NCBI GenBank assembly: GCA_016169945.1
Contig: JADLSH010000112.1
Span: forward strand, 186,001-250,000
From: Trachythela sp. YZ-2020
Taxonomy: Eukaryota; Cnidaria; Anthozoa; Malacalcyonacea; Clavulariidae
Length of the DNA stretch: 64,000 nt
Direction: 5' to 3'
Part shown: in pieces, positions 34,062 to 46,700 of the stretch
Layout of the letters: each line of letters opens with the position of its first letter
Position numbering within the stretch: the first letter of the stretch is position 1
The notes under the pieces: model-generated
Told to the model about the DNA's origin: nothing
The model's input: only the letters and a program-made list of their open reading frames with translations
Databases searched by the model: none
Made by a program: the position numbers and the translations under genes

Positions 34062-34308
34062 ACATATTAGCATCGTTTTTTCTTGCTGCCCAACGATGCC
34101 ATATTTTTATAACGAGGACTACGTTGAGGACGCGAACCGCTAGCTGGGCCATGAGCTGGTCGTTTACGTGATTGTCTTTTTGTGGGTGGCATACTATACA
34201 AGGATAAAACTTACATAACAGTATACAATAGTAACGAGAAGGGATTATATAGAGTAGACATTATAAAAATATGGCATTGTTGGGCCGCAAGAAAAAACGA
34301 TGCTAATA
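34062..34308. repeat. 48-bp inverted repeat around a 150-bp centre
   Basis: Left arm (34062-34111) and right arm (34262-34308) are reverse complements with about two mismatches, both containing GCATCGTTTTTTCTTGC in opposite orientation. A short basic ORF reads from the centre into the left arm. Confidence 0.9.
34067..34192 (-). CDS. 41-residue basic ORF
   Basis: ATG at 34192, stop TAA at 34067. The product is very basic (MPPTKRQSRKRPAHGP, ending GSKKKRC) with nuclear-localisation-like clusters. It points away from the NTPase-PHD gene and toward the minus-strand gene, so it could be an old N-terminal exon of that gene, but no donor site fits before the stop. It lies half inside an inverted repeat. 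Low confidence that it is translated. Confidence 0.25.
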   Translation of the reverse strand: MPPTKRQSRKRPAHGPASGSRPQRSPRYKNMASLGSKKKRC

Positions 34309-34720
34309 TAGTTATATTTCATAACATATTAAGGGTTGGTCCTTCCGTATGCTTGGTGACATTATTTTCACTGCAGCTATAAATATTGTTTTAGTCAAAT
34401 GCAATCTCTATTTTTGGTAATCACATTTTGTGTTTCTGCTAATTTCCCATGGAAATTCAATCAAAAAATTGTTTTTTAAACAGTTCTATTAAAGGTCACT
34501 GATCTCATTCAACATACTTCTTATTTTCTCTCACGATATACGTAACAAGGCCTTCCCCCTAAATTTTACAAAATTTGATTGGTTCAAAGTCAGTGTTAAA
34601 AATACCGCACTCTTTCACTTTGTTTTCCATTCCACTGTTCATTGTTTGTAACAGCACTGTTGGAATATAAGCCATAATAACATTAATTGTTGCAACTCAA
34701 TTAGAGTTGGACATTCGCAA

Positions 34721-37700
34721 ATGGATGAAGACGAAATGCAATCTGAACCGGAGTCAATATATGATTGTGAAATGGTACGTGTATTTGCAATGATATTTGT
34801 AATTCTTTTCGAAAATTTCCTTATTTCAAATATACAGTAATAAACGTTTTATCATCTTAACCATGTAGTTACCAGCAGATTTCGAAACTAAAGCGGGCGG
34901 ACATTCATGTACGACGGCAAGAAATGGGTGCAATTTGGCGATTTCACATTAAAAATATTGGGTGAAATTCCAGGTACTGGAAATTGGGTTTGTTCATGTG
35001 CTGCGCCAGTGCTGGGAAAAATAGAGGAAAGGTAAGCTTAGTTTTTACTACTGTATGCACATTATTCTAATTCTGCACATGGAAATCGCAATGAGTGTGC
35101 AGTGTCTTCTTGTAGTTTCGCGAGAATACATTATTTTACGTATTGTTCCGTTTAATTTACATAGAATCATACAACTGCCAAGAAATGTGATTTGTAATAC
35201 TAATCACAAGTTTTATAGTACAAATTAAATAAAAGACAGCAAATGTGGCACTTGCCCTTGCAAGTGACGTCACAACTCATAATTGTTTGGTTTCCGCCAT
35301 TTAGGGTGGCAATTTCCACTGGCCAAATTCAAACTAATCGAAATGAAATCCAACATGGCTGACATTGGAAAGTACGCAAACTTTTCTTAGTTAATAAGAA
35401 CACAAACTGTACACTAAAATACTCTTTGTTGTTAAAGGATTTCAACGAGATATAGCTTCTCAGTATTTCGCAAAACAAAAATGGTATTTCGATGAAATCC
35501 AGGATAATGCCACCCAAAATGACGGATTACCTAGCATGGCGGATTGCCTAATGTTCTCGCGTGATTGCAAGACAATAATATAAACTTGAGTTTAGTGAGT
35601 TAAAGTGGACGTTAGTGGGGGGGGGGGCATAATCGAAAGGGGACGTAACAAGTATGTGGTGTATTACAGGTGTGGAAAGCTGAAGGGCGGGGGGGGTCTG
35701 GGGGAGGACTTGAGTCTCTGTGGCTTGATTTCCTGCATTTTCAGAGACAATTTGTGATATATCCCATCTAAATGGAGCCAGGTTTTGTTGTAAGAATACC
35801 ATAACTTTCTTCTAAACTCAGTTTTTTCCCTTTTGTGCTTATATTTTGCCCAAAATAGCTTACTGGGGGGCCCAACATAAGGAATGGGGGGCATTTGCCC
35901 CCCCAGCCTATCCGTTAAAAAAGGCCCTGCGATTGTGCCTTTTACTTGACTCGTGAAACCAGACAAAGTTGCGCACAGTTCCGAATTCGCCTGGTCTCGT
36001 GTGAGCGTAGTCTATTCCTGCTAGTTCTTTTTGCATACTAGTTTAAACTATAACAGATCTATTAGATGGATGATGCGTCTTAGTTCATTATCTGTTGCAT
36101 ATAGTCACAGAATAGAGACGTACAGAAGTATGACTGCTGATTAAAAATGCGTAAGCCGTTTTTGCGAAAAAACCGCCATGTTCTTAGCAAGTGCCGTCCA
36201 GAGAGGAAAACATTCAAAATGGCGGCATGTGAAGGCGTGAAAAGTACGCAAATATGCGTTTAAAACCTGGGCTAAAGTATTGTAAATTGTCTTAAAATTT
36301 ACCGATAGTAATCTTTTTTGTTACTATCAAGTCTATGTGTGGAATGGGTTAATCGGAAAGAGATTTCACACCGAATTTTGACAATTTCACCTCGTGATTT
36401 TGGTATTTGCCTATTTGGCTACTTGGTTTATTCATTGGACCCGTATTGACGGTATTGTCTTGGATCATCCATGCAAGAGGTAAAGAAAATATGCCCCAAA
36501 ATGGATGGATTGGTTATCTAAAAGGATCAAACTATTTCTGTATTTCAAAGGAAGGATTTCAGTCATTCCACATTTCAGGGCTTGCCTTTGTCTTCGCAAA
36601 GAATGAAATAATTATTCAAGGGATCATAGGGATGTGTGTATAGAAAATTCATGATTAGCCTGGTTGGTTGGTTGGTTTCTTCAGGGATCCTTGCATTTGT
36701 TAAATTGCCCGACTTGCACATCTAGCTTTCTGCAGTCTAGCTTTCCAACATTGTCTGATCCGTCATTTTGGATTAAAAACGTGCAGTTACAGGGAACTGT
36801 CAAAGTGTCGGTATGATTAAAGCAAAGGATCTATGAGAGTTAAATCCTTGGTATTTTATCCCGGCCTTTGTGTCTCTGTTCAAACCCCTGGATAGCATGA
36901 TGGCAAGTGTGTTAAAATCTATATTTCCCCCACACAGGCTGCAGAGTATGGCAGCGACACACCCAAGATAAATGAATGCAATAACAATGGCGCACTTAGG
37001 GGTGAACATTAGAAAAGTGATGAGGGGGAGGACTTTTTTCCCATGCACAATATATTTCCGGCTGCTTTGGCTTTGCAGAAATATTTTTGCACTAAAATTT
37101 TGTGCATAAATTTTTCATTATGAAAGCTCTGATTGCAATTTGGAACATGAGCAAATAAAGCAGGCATGCATGGAATATCAGGGCCTTAAGAATTCTTCAG
37201 TGTGGGGACCATTAATGTAAAGGGACCTAGGGGATCTGGGGGTCCTCCCCCAGAAAATGTTTGAATTCTTTAGTCTATCCCCTGTAGCATGAATTTCTTT
37301 TTTGCAAATTTGACCTTGCATGAAATTTTTCCTTACATTTTCCTTTGTGCACAGCACCCCACATATGCATTTGAAGGCACACCTGAGAAGTTTTAGGTAG
37401 TTTTGCGCACCCGCACTTCAGGTGCGACCTGATTGCGCACCCAAGATCTTGTTGAAAAGTGCCATACTCTGCAGTCTGGGACCGCAAAATCCTGTTAAAA
37501 CCCTGCATATGCCCAGGGGGTGGGGTTTCAATTGACTACTACACTATAACCACACAGTGACATTACCCTAGTATAATGCATCTATCAAGGATATCAATAT
37601 AAATTTTTGTTAAATGTAGGATACATAATATTGCAGTTTTTTTTAATTTCCACCTACAAAATCCCTATGTACAGTATAACCCATTAACTGGCAGTACTCT

Positions 37701-40700
37701 GCCACTGACAAGTAAAATAGTCTGGCATTAGACAGAGTAAAATAGTAAAGTAGGGTGCATTGCCAGTAAATTAATGGGTTAACATTTAAGGTCATGTTAC
37801 ACAAGGCAATGCCTAGTTACTGCAACTTAGTATATAGTTGATAATATCTATATAGTGTTATATCTAAAGAATCATTGTATTCTTAACTTGAACTTATTCT
37901 TTGAACTTGTTTATACAGTTTATAATTAAAATTATATATTAACTAGGGGTCTAAGTAAAAAGCCTATCAAGGTTTCTAGTAGGCCCCTGCCCAAATGTAA
38001 AATATTTAATAGATTACTACAAATGTAAAATATTTTTCTTTATATGGGTGAAATTATTAAAATAAATGGGAGATGGGAAATTCATCTCAGACGAGAAACT
38101 GGTGTTAAATTCATAGTTATATTCAGACGGGTTTCTAGAGAAAACTTTTTACCACATAATAGCTGAAGTCAAATTAGAGATGAGAATCTCTAATTTGACT
38201 TCAGCTATTATGTGGGTAATAAATTGTCTGTGTTCTTTATCGACTGTTTTCCATATCTATATACTTCTCTCAGGCAGTGTTACCTGCTACACAACAAACC
38301 ATTATGAAACTTTCCATTAAATATACACAAGGGTCCAAAACAAGTTTGATCATGTTATAAAATTTACATTGCTTTTTTTTCAATTTGTTTAGTTTCCATT
38401 TAGTTTTTCAGTTTTATAACTTCCAACTTTGTCTTGTTTATATGAAAGCCAGGCTTGGCTCGCTGACCGAGCCAGCCCGGTAAGCGGGATGAATTTGTCT
38501 TGTGTTTATATGAGAAAATTTCATCCCGGCGAGTGGGATGATTTTGTTGTTTTGACCTTTGACATTGTTTTGACAGTTCTTAAAAATAGCTCGCAGACAA
38601 ATTGGCGGCGGCGTCTCTTTGAACTTTCATCCCAGCAACCGGGCTGACCCTGTTAGTGAGTGTTTATATGGGGAAATTTTCATCCCTGTAAGCGAGATCT
38701 CGGGAACCGGGCCAGCCCACGTGTCCATATAAACACACAGTAGTTTTTACTATAAAATCAATTACACAGCGAGATCTCACTAAGCGGGCCGGTCCGCTAA
38801 GCTAGCCAGCCCGGCTTCCATATAAACAGCCCCTTATAAAGTATATCATTGACCCATGTCTTCTGAATATTGTCTTGTTTTAGAAATTTTGCTGACTTCC
38901 CAAATATACATTGTTATAATCAAATCTATCAAATCATTCAACTGTAGAGGAAGTTCTCTTGGTACTGAGGATTGTACAAAAAGATTGTACACTGTAGCAA
39001 ACAGTATGAATTGTTATATTATTATGCTCTCCACTCCTACGAGGGTAAAAAAAAACAAAAAAAAATATTAAGAAGATTTCCTTTAACTTATATCTTATGC
39101 GCACACATTATTTGAAGTTGTAATAAATAATTTGGTAACAATAAACCTTAATCAAGAGAATAAAAAAGCGTCTCTATTTCTTTCTACTTCCTGAAAAGGC
39201 TGAAATCAAGGCCGCCATCTTGATTTTTTTATGTTCGGGGGGGTGCATGCCTCTCTTTACGGCACTTGCTAAGAACATGGCCGCCAAAAAAACCCAGTTT
39301 TGGTATAGAAGTGAGACATCTGTATATTATTAATCTGTGATATAGTACTGTAAAAATCAGCGAGCCAATAATGCTGTTTTTACTGCTTTAATAATTCTTA
39401 GGATTATTGTTGTACCAACGAACACCTTCGATTCCAAAATAAAGTTTTTGGAAAAAACAAGAAATGCCTTTGGTGGAGGCACTTTCAGTTTAAACGAAGC
39501 GGTTACAAATGACATTCAAAGCTTCTATTCATTCCTCAAAAACAAATACAATAAAGAGGAACCTAAAGCGTATTATGCCGTTGAAGTTATTGGACAACAG
39601 GCTTTGTCATATTGGTGCTTATCTAGAGAAATAAGTCAACAAAAATAGTACTATAAAAGTCTTGCAGAAATTTTTCATGCAAAACAACATGCAGACGCGA
39701 GGCAGTTTTAGTTTTACTTTGGTTGGAGCGCTAGCTGCATCGGTTTTTTCGGAACTGCTTCTGGCTACTAGGTCTAAAAATGTATGTAAATTTTCGTTCG
39801 AATATTACATCCACAAACACCATCAGCTATATTATTCCCATCGAACGAGATGCCGAGAAAAATCTTTGTATTGACAGTGTCAAAGTTTATAATACTTTCA
39901 TGTGTATATACGGTTAAATAATTTTCCTTGATAAGTTAATTGAATTATTTTAATACTTGCGAATATCAATGTGTTCTACCAGATGCGTCTTTTCTAAAGT
40001 CCATGCAGTGAAGACAAGCAAGTTTTTCTTGTCAGCTGTTAAGGCCGAGACTGACTGAACACGATTCTATAACACGGATTATTTTCGATTTTGATTCACA
40101 TATCTCTGATCCTGTTTTATGTTTTTCAAATATTCAGACGCCCTATAACAGTTTGAGTTATTTGGTCTGCGTACATATTTCTCTTTTATCCTTCGATAGA
40201 CGGTTTTATTTTCTTTTAAAAACTGAAATTGCGTCGTGTTAACGAATCGCGTCCGGTGTAACAGGGCCTTTAAGGTCGTATGCAGGAACCCATTGAACGA
40301 GAGTCACTGGCATGACTTGCTTGCGATCTCTGAGTTTTTCAACTAGAGCTAAACCTTCTTACTGATTCAAATTGGCCCAGACTCAAATGTGCTACCCGCT
40401 ACGCGCATTTATTAAATGTGTGTAGAAGGTATGTTAAAAGTAATATTTAAAAAGTTATATCTTAATGCTTCATCTTCTTTGTAGATTTTCCGTTTTATCC
40501 CAATTATAGTATATCCTACTTCCAACCAACCAAACTTATTTCCATTGCGAATTTGTTCGCATTTTCAGGTTTGCTGAATATTCACACGACTTTCAACATA
40601 ATAGCCACTCATTCAAATTGGCTTCAGCTTTCGCATTATGGAGAATGCTTAGGATCAACTTTGAAGAAAGTTGGGGTGAGATATTTTCAATCCGAATTTT

Positions 40701-43700
40701 CCTGTTACTTATACATGTATCAGTATGACGTACAGTTCGTCATAACATGGACCGTTAAATCCATTCCGCTGCAATTGTGCAAACACTAGTACGGCATAAC
40801 ATGTTAAATTTAACTACTTCAGTACTTTCCATACAAAATTCATTTCCCAAACTTAATGTTATTCACAAGGAGAATTTTGTAAAACACGCCGTATAAAACA
40901 GGCTCTGATTAAGTCATTAATATTATTTCAAATATTTGTGAAGTCAAGTGTGGTCGCTGGCGTAACGTCTTCATATTGGTAACACAAGTTGTCAAGTGTG
41001 AGAGAACTTAGACATTGACAAGTGACCCGTGATGTATCCACTTCCAAATAACAGTTCGGATATTGGTGCCAAATTGTTCCTTATATCTATGTCTTCATAC
41101 CAAATGTTTCTAAAATTAAACAAACAGTACCGGTTATAGTTTTATACTTAGCATTTGACCTATATACACGTACAGGATGTCAGAGAAATGCCTCCCTTTC
41201 TTGCAAAATTTTGTAGCATTACTACGTTTAGTTGTAATAGAAGTTTCCGGTCTTTATACTGGATTAAATACCCATCATATGCTGTAAACCCATTGATATT
41301 TGACTGATCAAGATAGTCAACAATTTCTAAATCACTTAAGTATATAAATCCTTATAGAAAGGATTTTCAGGGAGAATGTCTACCTTACAGTATCTTTTCT
41401 AAATCAAATCATCGAGATTTTGTTTCAAGCAAAAGTGAGGTAAAACTGGCAGAGAGGGGGAAATAGCTCTCCATTTGCTGGGGATTTTTTCCAATAATGT
41501 TTTTTATTAACAAAATGTTAATGTTAGGAAACACAAATCACCAGTTCAAGAATAGATAGGTGGGTATTTAAAAAATAAAAGCTTTCAAAAAGTATTAACC
41601 CATTAACTGGCAGTACCCTACCACTGACGAGCATATCGTCTGGCAACCTAATTTCCACAATTTGAACAAGTCAGAATATCGGTGTTGCTACTTTAAGTGA
41701 TTCTAGAAGGAGAATGGTTAGCTATATTCAAATCAGTCAAGTATTAATGGAATGACAGAATATGGCTAATGTACAGTGTAGCAACAGCACAAATTGAAGT
41801 GGGTGCATTTCTCTGGAACACCCTGTAAGTCATACAGTATTTTTTAATATTGCCAGATGAAAGTTCAATTGGACTGTTACATTCCAAAATCGAAGAAAGA
41901 AATGTTGGGAAGTCACTAACATTAGACATTTTGGCAAAAGGACAGGGTGTGGCCACAAGACAACATCCCACAATGCTTGCTGGTGGCGATCAAACACAAA
42001 CAGGCACATCAGAAGACAACATCCCACAATGCTTGCTGGTGGCGATCAAACACAAACAGGCACATCAGTGTAAGTGTATTATTTGACAACTCATCATAGG
42101 CGTGCGTTGAGATATATACCAATGAGTCCATATTATATATTTATATTCTGATAAAAAAACCCCAAAAATACTCAAATACAATGTGTTCAGGCAAAAATAT
42201 GAATTGAAAAACACGAATTTCTATTTTGTATTGACCATTTCCATTAACATGCTACACCTATGCTTCTAGTAACAGGCTCTGATTAACAATTATAAATCAA
42301 CCATTCTGTTTACCGGTACATGGAATTCATGTGAATATTTCTTCTAATGATCATTTGGTAGCCAGGTCAAATGCTTGCTTTTTTCTATGTAAAGTTTAAT
42401 GACACTCAAAAAACTAATCATGTTAAATATAATTTATTTCATATAGACCTGCCATAAGGGAGATCCTTTCAAAGACGAACCTTATTGTGATGATTGATGA
42501 TCCAATAATATCATCAAATTTGGAGGAATTTTTGTTGCAATTCCAAAGTGGCTTATTGATGGGCTCCAAAACATCTGGACTTGTTATACCACATGGAAGT
42601 CTTTTGCTTACGTCAAACACAGATGTCACACAGAGGTTTCACACATAATTAACTAGCAGCTAGTACCTACACATTAGATGTATAACAAAATGTTGTTTCA
42701 GAAAATGGGCAGCCAAAATTACAAAACCTTATTGGTCATATAAATTCAATGATATGAATTCTTTAATATTTCATTACAGGGCAGAAGGCAGAGTTCTAAC
42801 TTTTGAATACACAAAAGGGGAATTTACAAGTCAGAATGACAAAAAACTAAAAGATGGAATCAAGTCACTGGCTCGTCAACATACAGTATGTACATGTACA
42901 ATAAAATGATACAAACAATTGTCATTGCAATTAGCCTTTGAATGCTTATACTTACATCTAAGCACATTACATTACATCTAAGACCAGATAAATATCATGG
43001 ATAAATGATAGCCCATGGATGCATATCAGCTGAAACATAAAATAAACAAAGTGATCTATGAGACTATTCTATTATTAGGGATTTCTTTTGGCCTGGGCTA
43101 TCAAAATGAAAGGATTCTGGGAAGATAATTACTCTGTTGCATATGATGGCATTTATAATATTATACGTCGCATATTCCCCCAAAGCATACAGAACCGATG
43201 GTGTAAAGGAATGAGCGGTGTTTTAACAACATACGTAATTGTGAGTAACATTATTCTCAAAGATTGTTTCGATTACACATAAATATAGTGAACCCATTTC
43301 CTGGCAATGCGGCCTACTTTCGTATTTTACTGTCAGTGGAAGCTAGGGTACTGCCAGTTAATGGGTTAAAGAATCTAATGTAGAAGCACCAAACAACATT
43401 AGCTTTCAAAATTTAGCTTGTTATGTGTTGTATCTTGAAAAGCCAGGCATATATTCATATATTATTTGTTCATATATACTACCACAGTTTCAGAGTACAG
43501 TTGGGTTGACTGCAAACACTGCACACCTCATCAAAACAATCGTAAGCCAAAACCAACAAGAGGACAGTAGTGACATTTTGGAAAGGTTGGAATGGAGCAT
43601 AGTTTCTAAACTATCAACACAACATGACACAAATGTAGGTATAATTACAGTATATCAAATTCTGTATTATACTGTAACTATGTACAACATAATCATGTAT

Positions 43701-46700
43701 AGTCAAGAATAAATTATATTATGCAGGCGCTGATATGGATCAACCCACTGGTAACAGTGTTGAAAGGAGAGAGATATGTTCCTGCAATCGGCCTAAAATC
43801 TTCTGTGGTAAAAACCTTTACACAAGTGTCAATTTGACACTTACAGTACAATAGAAGACTTGACACATTTGAAACCATATATATCATCTGTTCCTACAGC
43901 CATAAATGTATGCAGTAGTACTACAGAGACGTAGCCAGGTTTTCCAATCAAGGGGGGCCGAAAAATTTTTTGAGGGGCCCAACTAAAAAACGTTAATTAT
44001 AACCAGCATGCCCATTTTCTATACGTCGGCAGGGGGGGGAAAACTAACATGCTCATTTGTTCCGACTTGTATTGTGTCCCGACTTTTTTTGTGCCGACTT
44101 GTATTGTTTTGTGCCGACTCAAATCTCGCTTCTGCCCACTAAATGTCCAAATACAATTCATGGGGGGGGGTTAGCACCCCGCCAAACCCCCCGTAGATAC
44201 GGTCCTGGCTGAAATACGCCCAAATTCTCAAAACATCATGTAGTAAAAGTAAAATATAATATTTGCATGACGTATAGCGTGAGAAAATAATAAAAATATT
44301 TTGCTGGTCACAATTTTACCAAGGGGGGCCGAGAATTTCGCCAGAGGGGGCCTGGCCCCCGGGCCCCCCCTCTAGCTACGTCTCTGTAGTACTAGTACAT
44401 ATGAACTGCCCTTTTCTTCCCATATTGCTATTTTAAATATAACAATTACATGCATAACACTTACCAATGTTTATAGCAACTGCTCCATTGTTAACATTAT
44501 TTTAGGAGCTTTTGCAAAAGCTAAAAGAAGAGAAGACTTCAGTGAAAAGCAGCTCCATCTATTTTGCTACAACTAGAGAATGTTCTCTTGAGGAATTAAA
44601 GCAAAGAGCAAATACCATGTGCAGCAACACAAGTGGTTGGAATATACCGTTACATATGTTGACAAACCAGACACTTGTGAAAATTGACGGTATGAAAACT
44701 ATGAATGTGATAAAGAATTTAACCACACACTCATGCACACCCAAAAAATAGAATGAGGAAGAAATCATAAAGCTACAAAATTTAAGTAATAGTAATTTGT
44801 AAAGTCCATGAAGCAAAATAGTAATTTGCAAAATAGTCCATGACTTTGCTTTTACTCAAGTGAGATCTTGTAGGTCTTGATTAGTTTTCCAGTTGTGTAT
44901 TTTGTATTAAATACAATTATATTGTACTTTTCTGACACTTTGTGGTACCAATATCAGGCATACAAATTTAGAAGCAACTGAAGTTGATGACAAAAACGAC
45001 ACTAACATACATGTAGATGACAAGGAAGTTACAGAAAATGAATTGGAGGCACTAACCAAAATGGAGCAGGAATTACTAAACCTTGCAAAAGGTACGTTAT
45101 GCCTCAATTGACTTCCAAACAACAGTAAAAGTTTGTACACTGTATTTACAGATGTACAGTACAGTGTCACAGAATATAATGACATAAAAATATAAAAAAC
45201 AAAAAAGGAATGCATGGAACATTTTCACATCAACATTTCGATGAAGTACAACCTTTTAAGAAACCCACTAATCAACATTGTTTCAGTCTGTCAGATGATC
45301 AGAATTGCTAAAAATTGATTTTAACTTTAATAGATTATACCAAAGATAAGATGATTGATGTGCCACACAATACTGATGCAGAAGACAACATCAAAAATGT
45401 TAGTCATTGCAATGACATTTATGAACTACTGTAATCAAATGTGAAAAATCCTATTGGTGACTGCAAATCATCCTGACGTACAGCTGAGAGCTGAGCTAAA
45501 TTACAAATGACACAGCTAGACTTGATCTTAGATCAAAGGTTTTTACTAAAGCTGCACAACTACAGCAGGATGGAAGGTTTAGCTCAGGGCATTTTCCAAC
45601 CTACCCATTCAATATTCTCTGTGGGAGGAAAAACAACTTTCAATAGAGCATTGGCTGACTCTTCATGTAAATGTCATGAGTCTGCATCAAGAATAAAAAA
45701 TATTGAAAGGTGCAAAACGTGCTCAGAGGTGAAATTACGGTTCTTGCTCTGAAAATCGCACCTGATATTACATAATTATGTGACTCATCAATTTCTGTTC
45801 AGAAATGTCAAAATCAACAACTATTTTCAAACAGTCTGACGTTATTGATGTACATACCTTTCATTTGTTATATGTTATAGAATCTTACTCCTAATACCAA
45901 AATCTGGTTCAACCAAGCTACACCTAGAAAAGGCAGCATTTAGAAAGGTACACAATTACACCACATGTGTATGTTGTATACTATTGAGTGCATTAATGTG
46001 ATTTGCATACTGTAAAGGCCATGTAAGATATTTGGGTAATATACATGATTTGGTCTCACTGGTTAACTATTTTTCAATTGTTTGTATCTTAACCATAAAA
46101 CCTGGCTCATGAACATAACACAATGTAGATTTACAGTATCTTATATTGATAACAGGGTTTTGATGCTGCCAAAGCCATGAAGCAGAAGAAGTCAAATGAC
46201 TCCGATGAGTCGGACAAGTCTAACAAGTCTGACTAGTCTACAGATTCTGAAGATGGAGAGGGGATATTTATACCTAAAGATCCTGATGAGTCTAACAAAT
46301 CCAAAGTAGGACAGGGAACACCTGAAAATGAAAGTGTTCCTACATCAGGTGATTATAGTACATATATTTTAACAGCAGTCATAATCAGGGGTCAATAATG
46401 GCGGGACCGCCAGTCTCAGGCACATTCCAGAAACGATTGTTTCCTTTGACGATTGCAGACACATTTTGTAAAACTTGTTAAAAGTTATTGATGGAGATTA
46501 AAAAGAAACTTCAAAACTCCCAGTTATGGACAAATAACTTTAGTCTTTATTATTGATTGTAATTAATCTGCATTGGAGAAAATACACAAAACTATAAAGG
46601 CTGAGTCTATTCAGCCAACTTTAGTAATTCATGATCCATCATGTTACGATTTCACATATTTATGCAGATATTTTGCAGTCACATTTTCAAACAATTGTCG

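Larger units (their letters stand above)
36121..39324. mobile_element. 3.2-kb non-autonomous element with inverted ends, intronic
   Basis: The ends read inward as TACAGAAGTATGACTGCT (36121) and TACAGATGTCTCACTTCT (from 39324), followed in both by GCCATGTTCTTAGCAAGTGC, CGT and AGAGAGG. The outermost TA may be the target duplication. No transposase is recognised; inside are other MITEs (36685-37545, 37677-37782, 38436-38827) and a perfect hairpin (38152-38215). Confidence 0.7.
35032..39401. other. 4.4-kb intron of the NTPase-PHD gene filled with repeats
   Basis: The donor GTAAGC at 35032 and acceptor ATTCTTAG at 39401 join GKIEE(R) to IIVVPTNTF in frame. A G-rich hAT-like patch lies at 35610-35945 (GGGGGGCATTTGCCCCCCCA, with CAGGGCCTTTTTTAACGG read on the minus strand). 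Most of the rest is the 3.2-kb inverted-repeat element at 36121-39324. Confidence 0.65.

Noticed and set aside
35548..35966. overlapping minus ORFs with Pro-rich ends
   Set aside because: Driven by G/C homopolymer runs of a degraded MITE-like patch.
36407..36643. 78-codon plus ORF with hydrophobic start (MPIWLLGLFIGPVLTV)
   Set aside because: Inside the repeat-filled intron, no family, no splice borders; a membrane segment alone is not enough.
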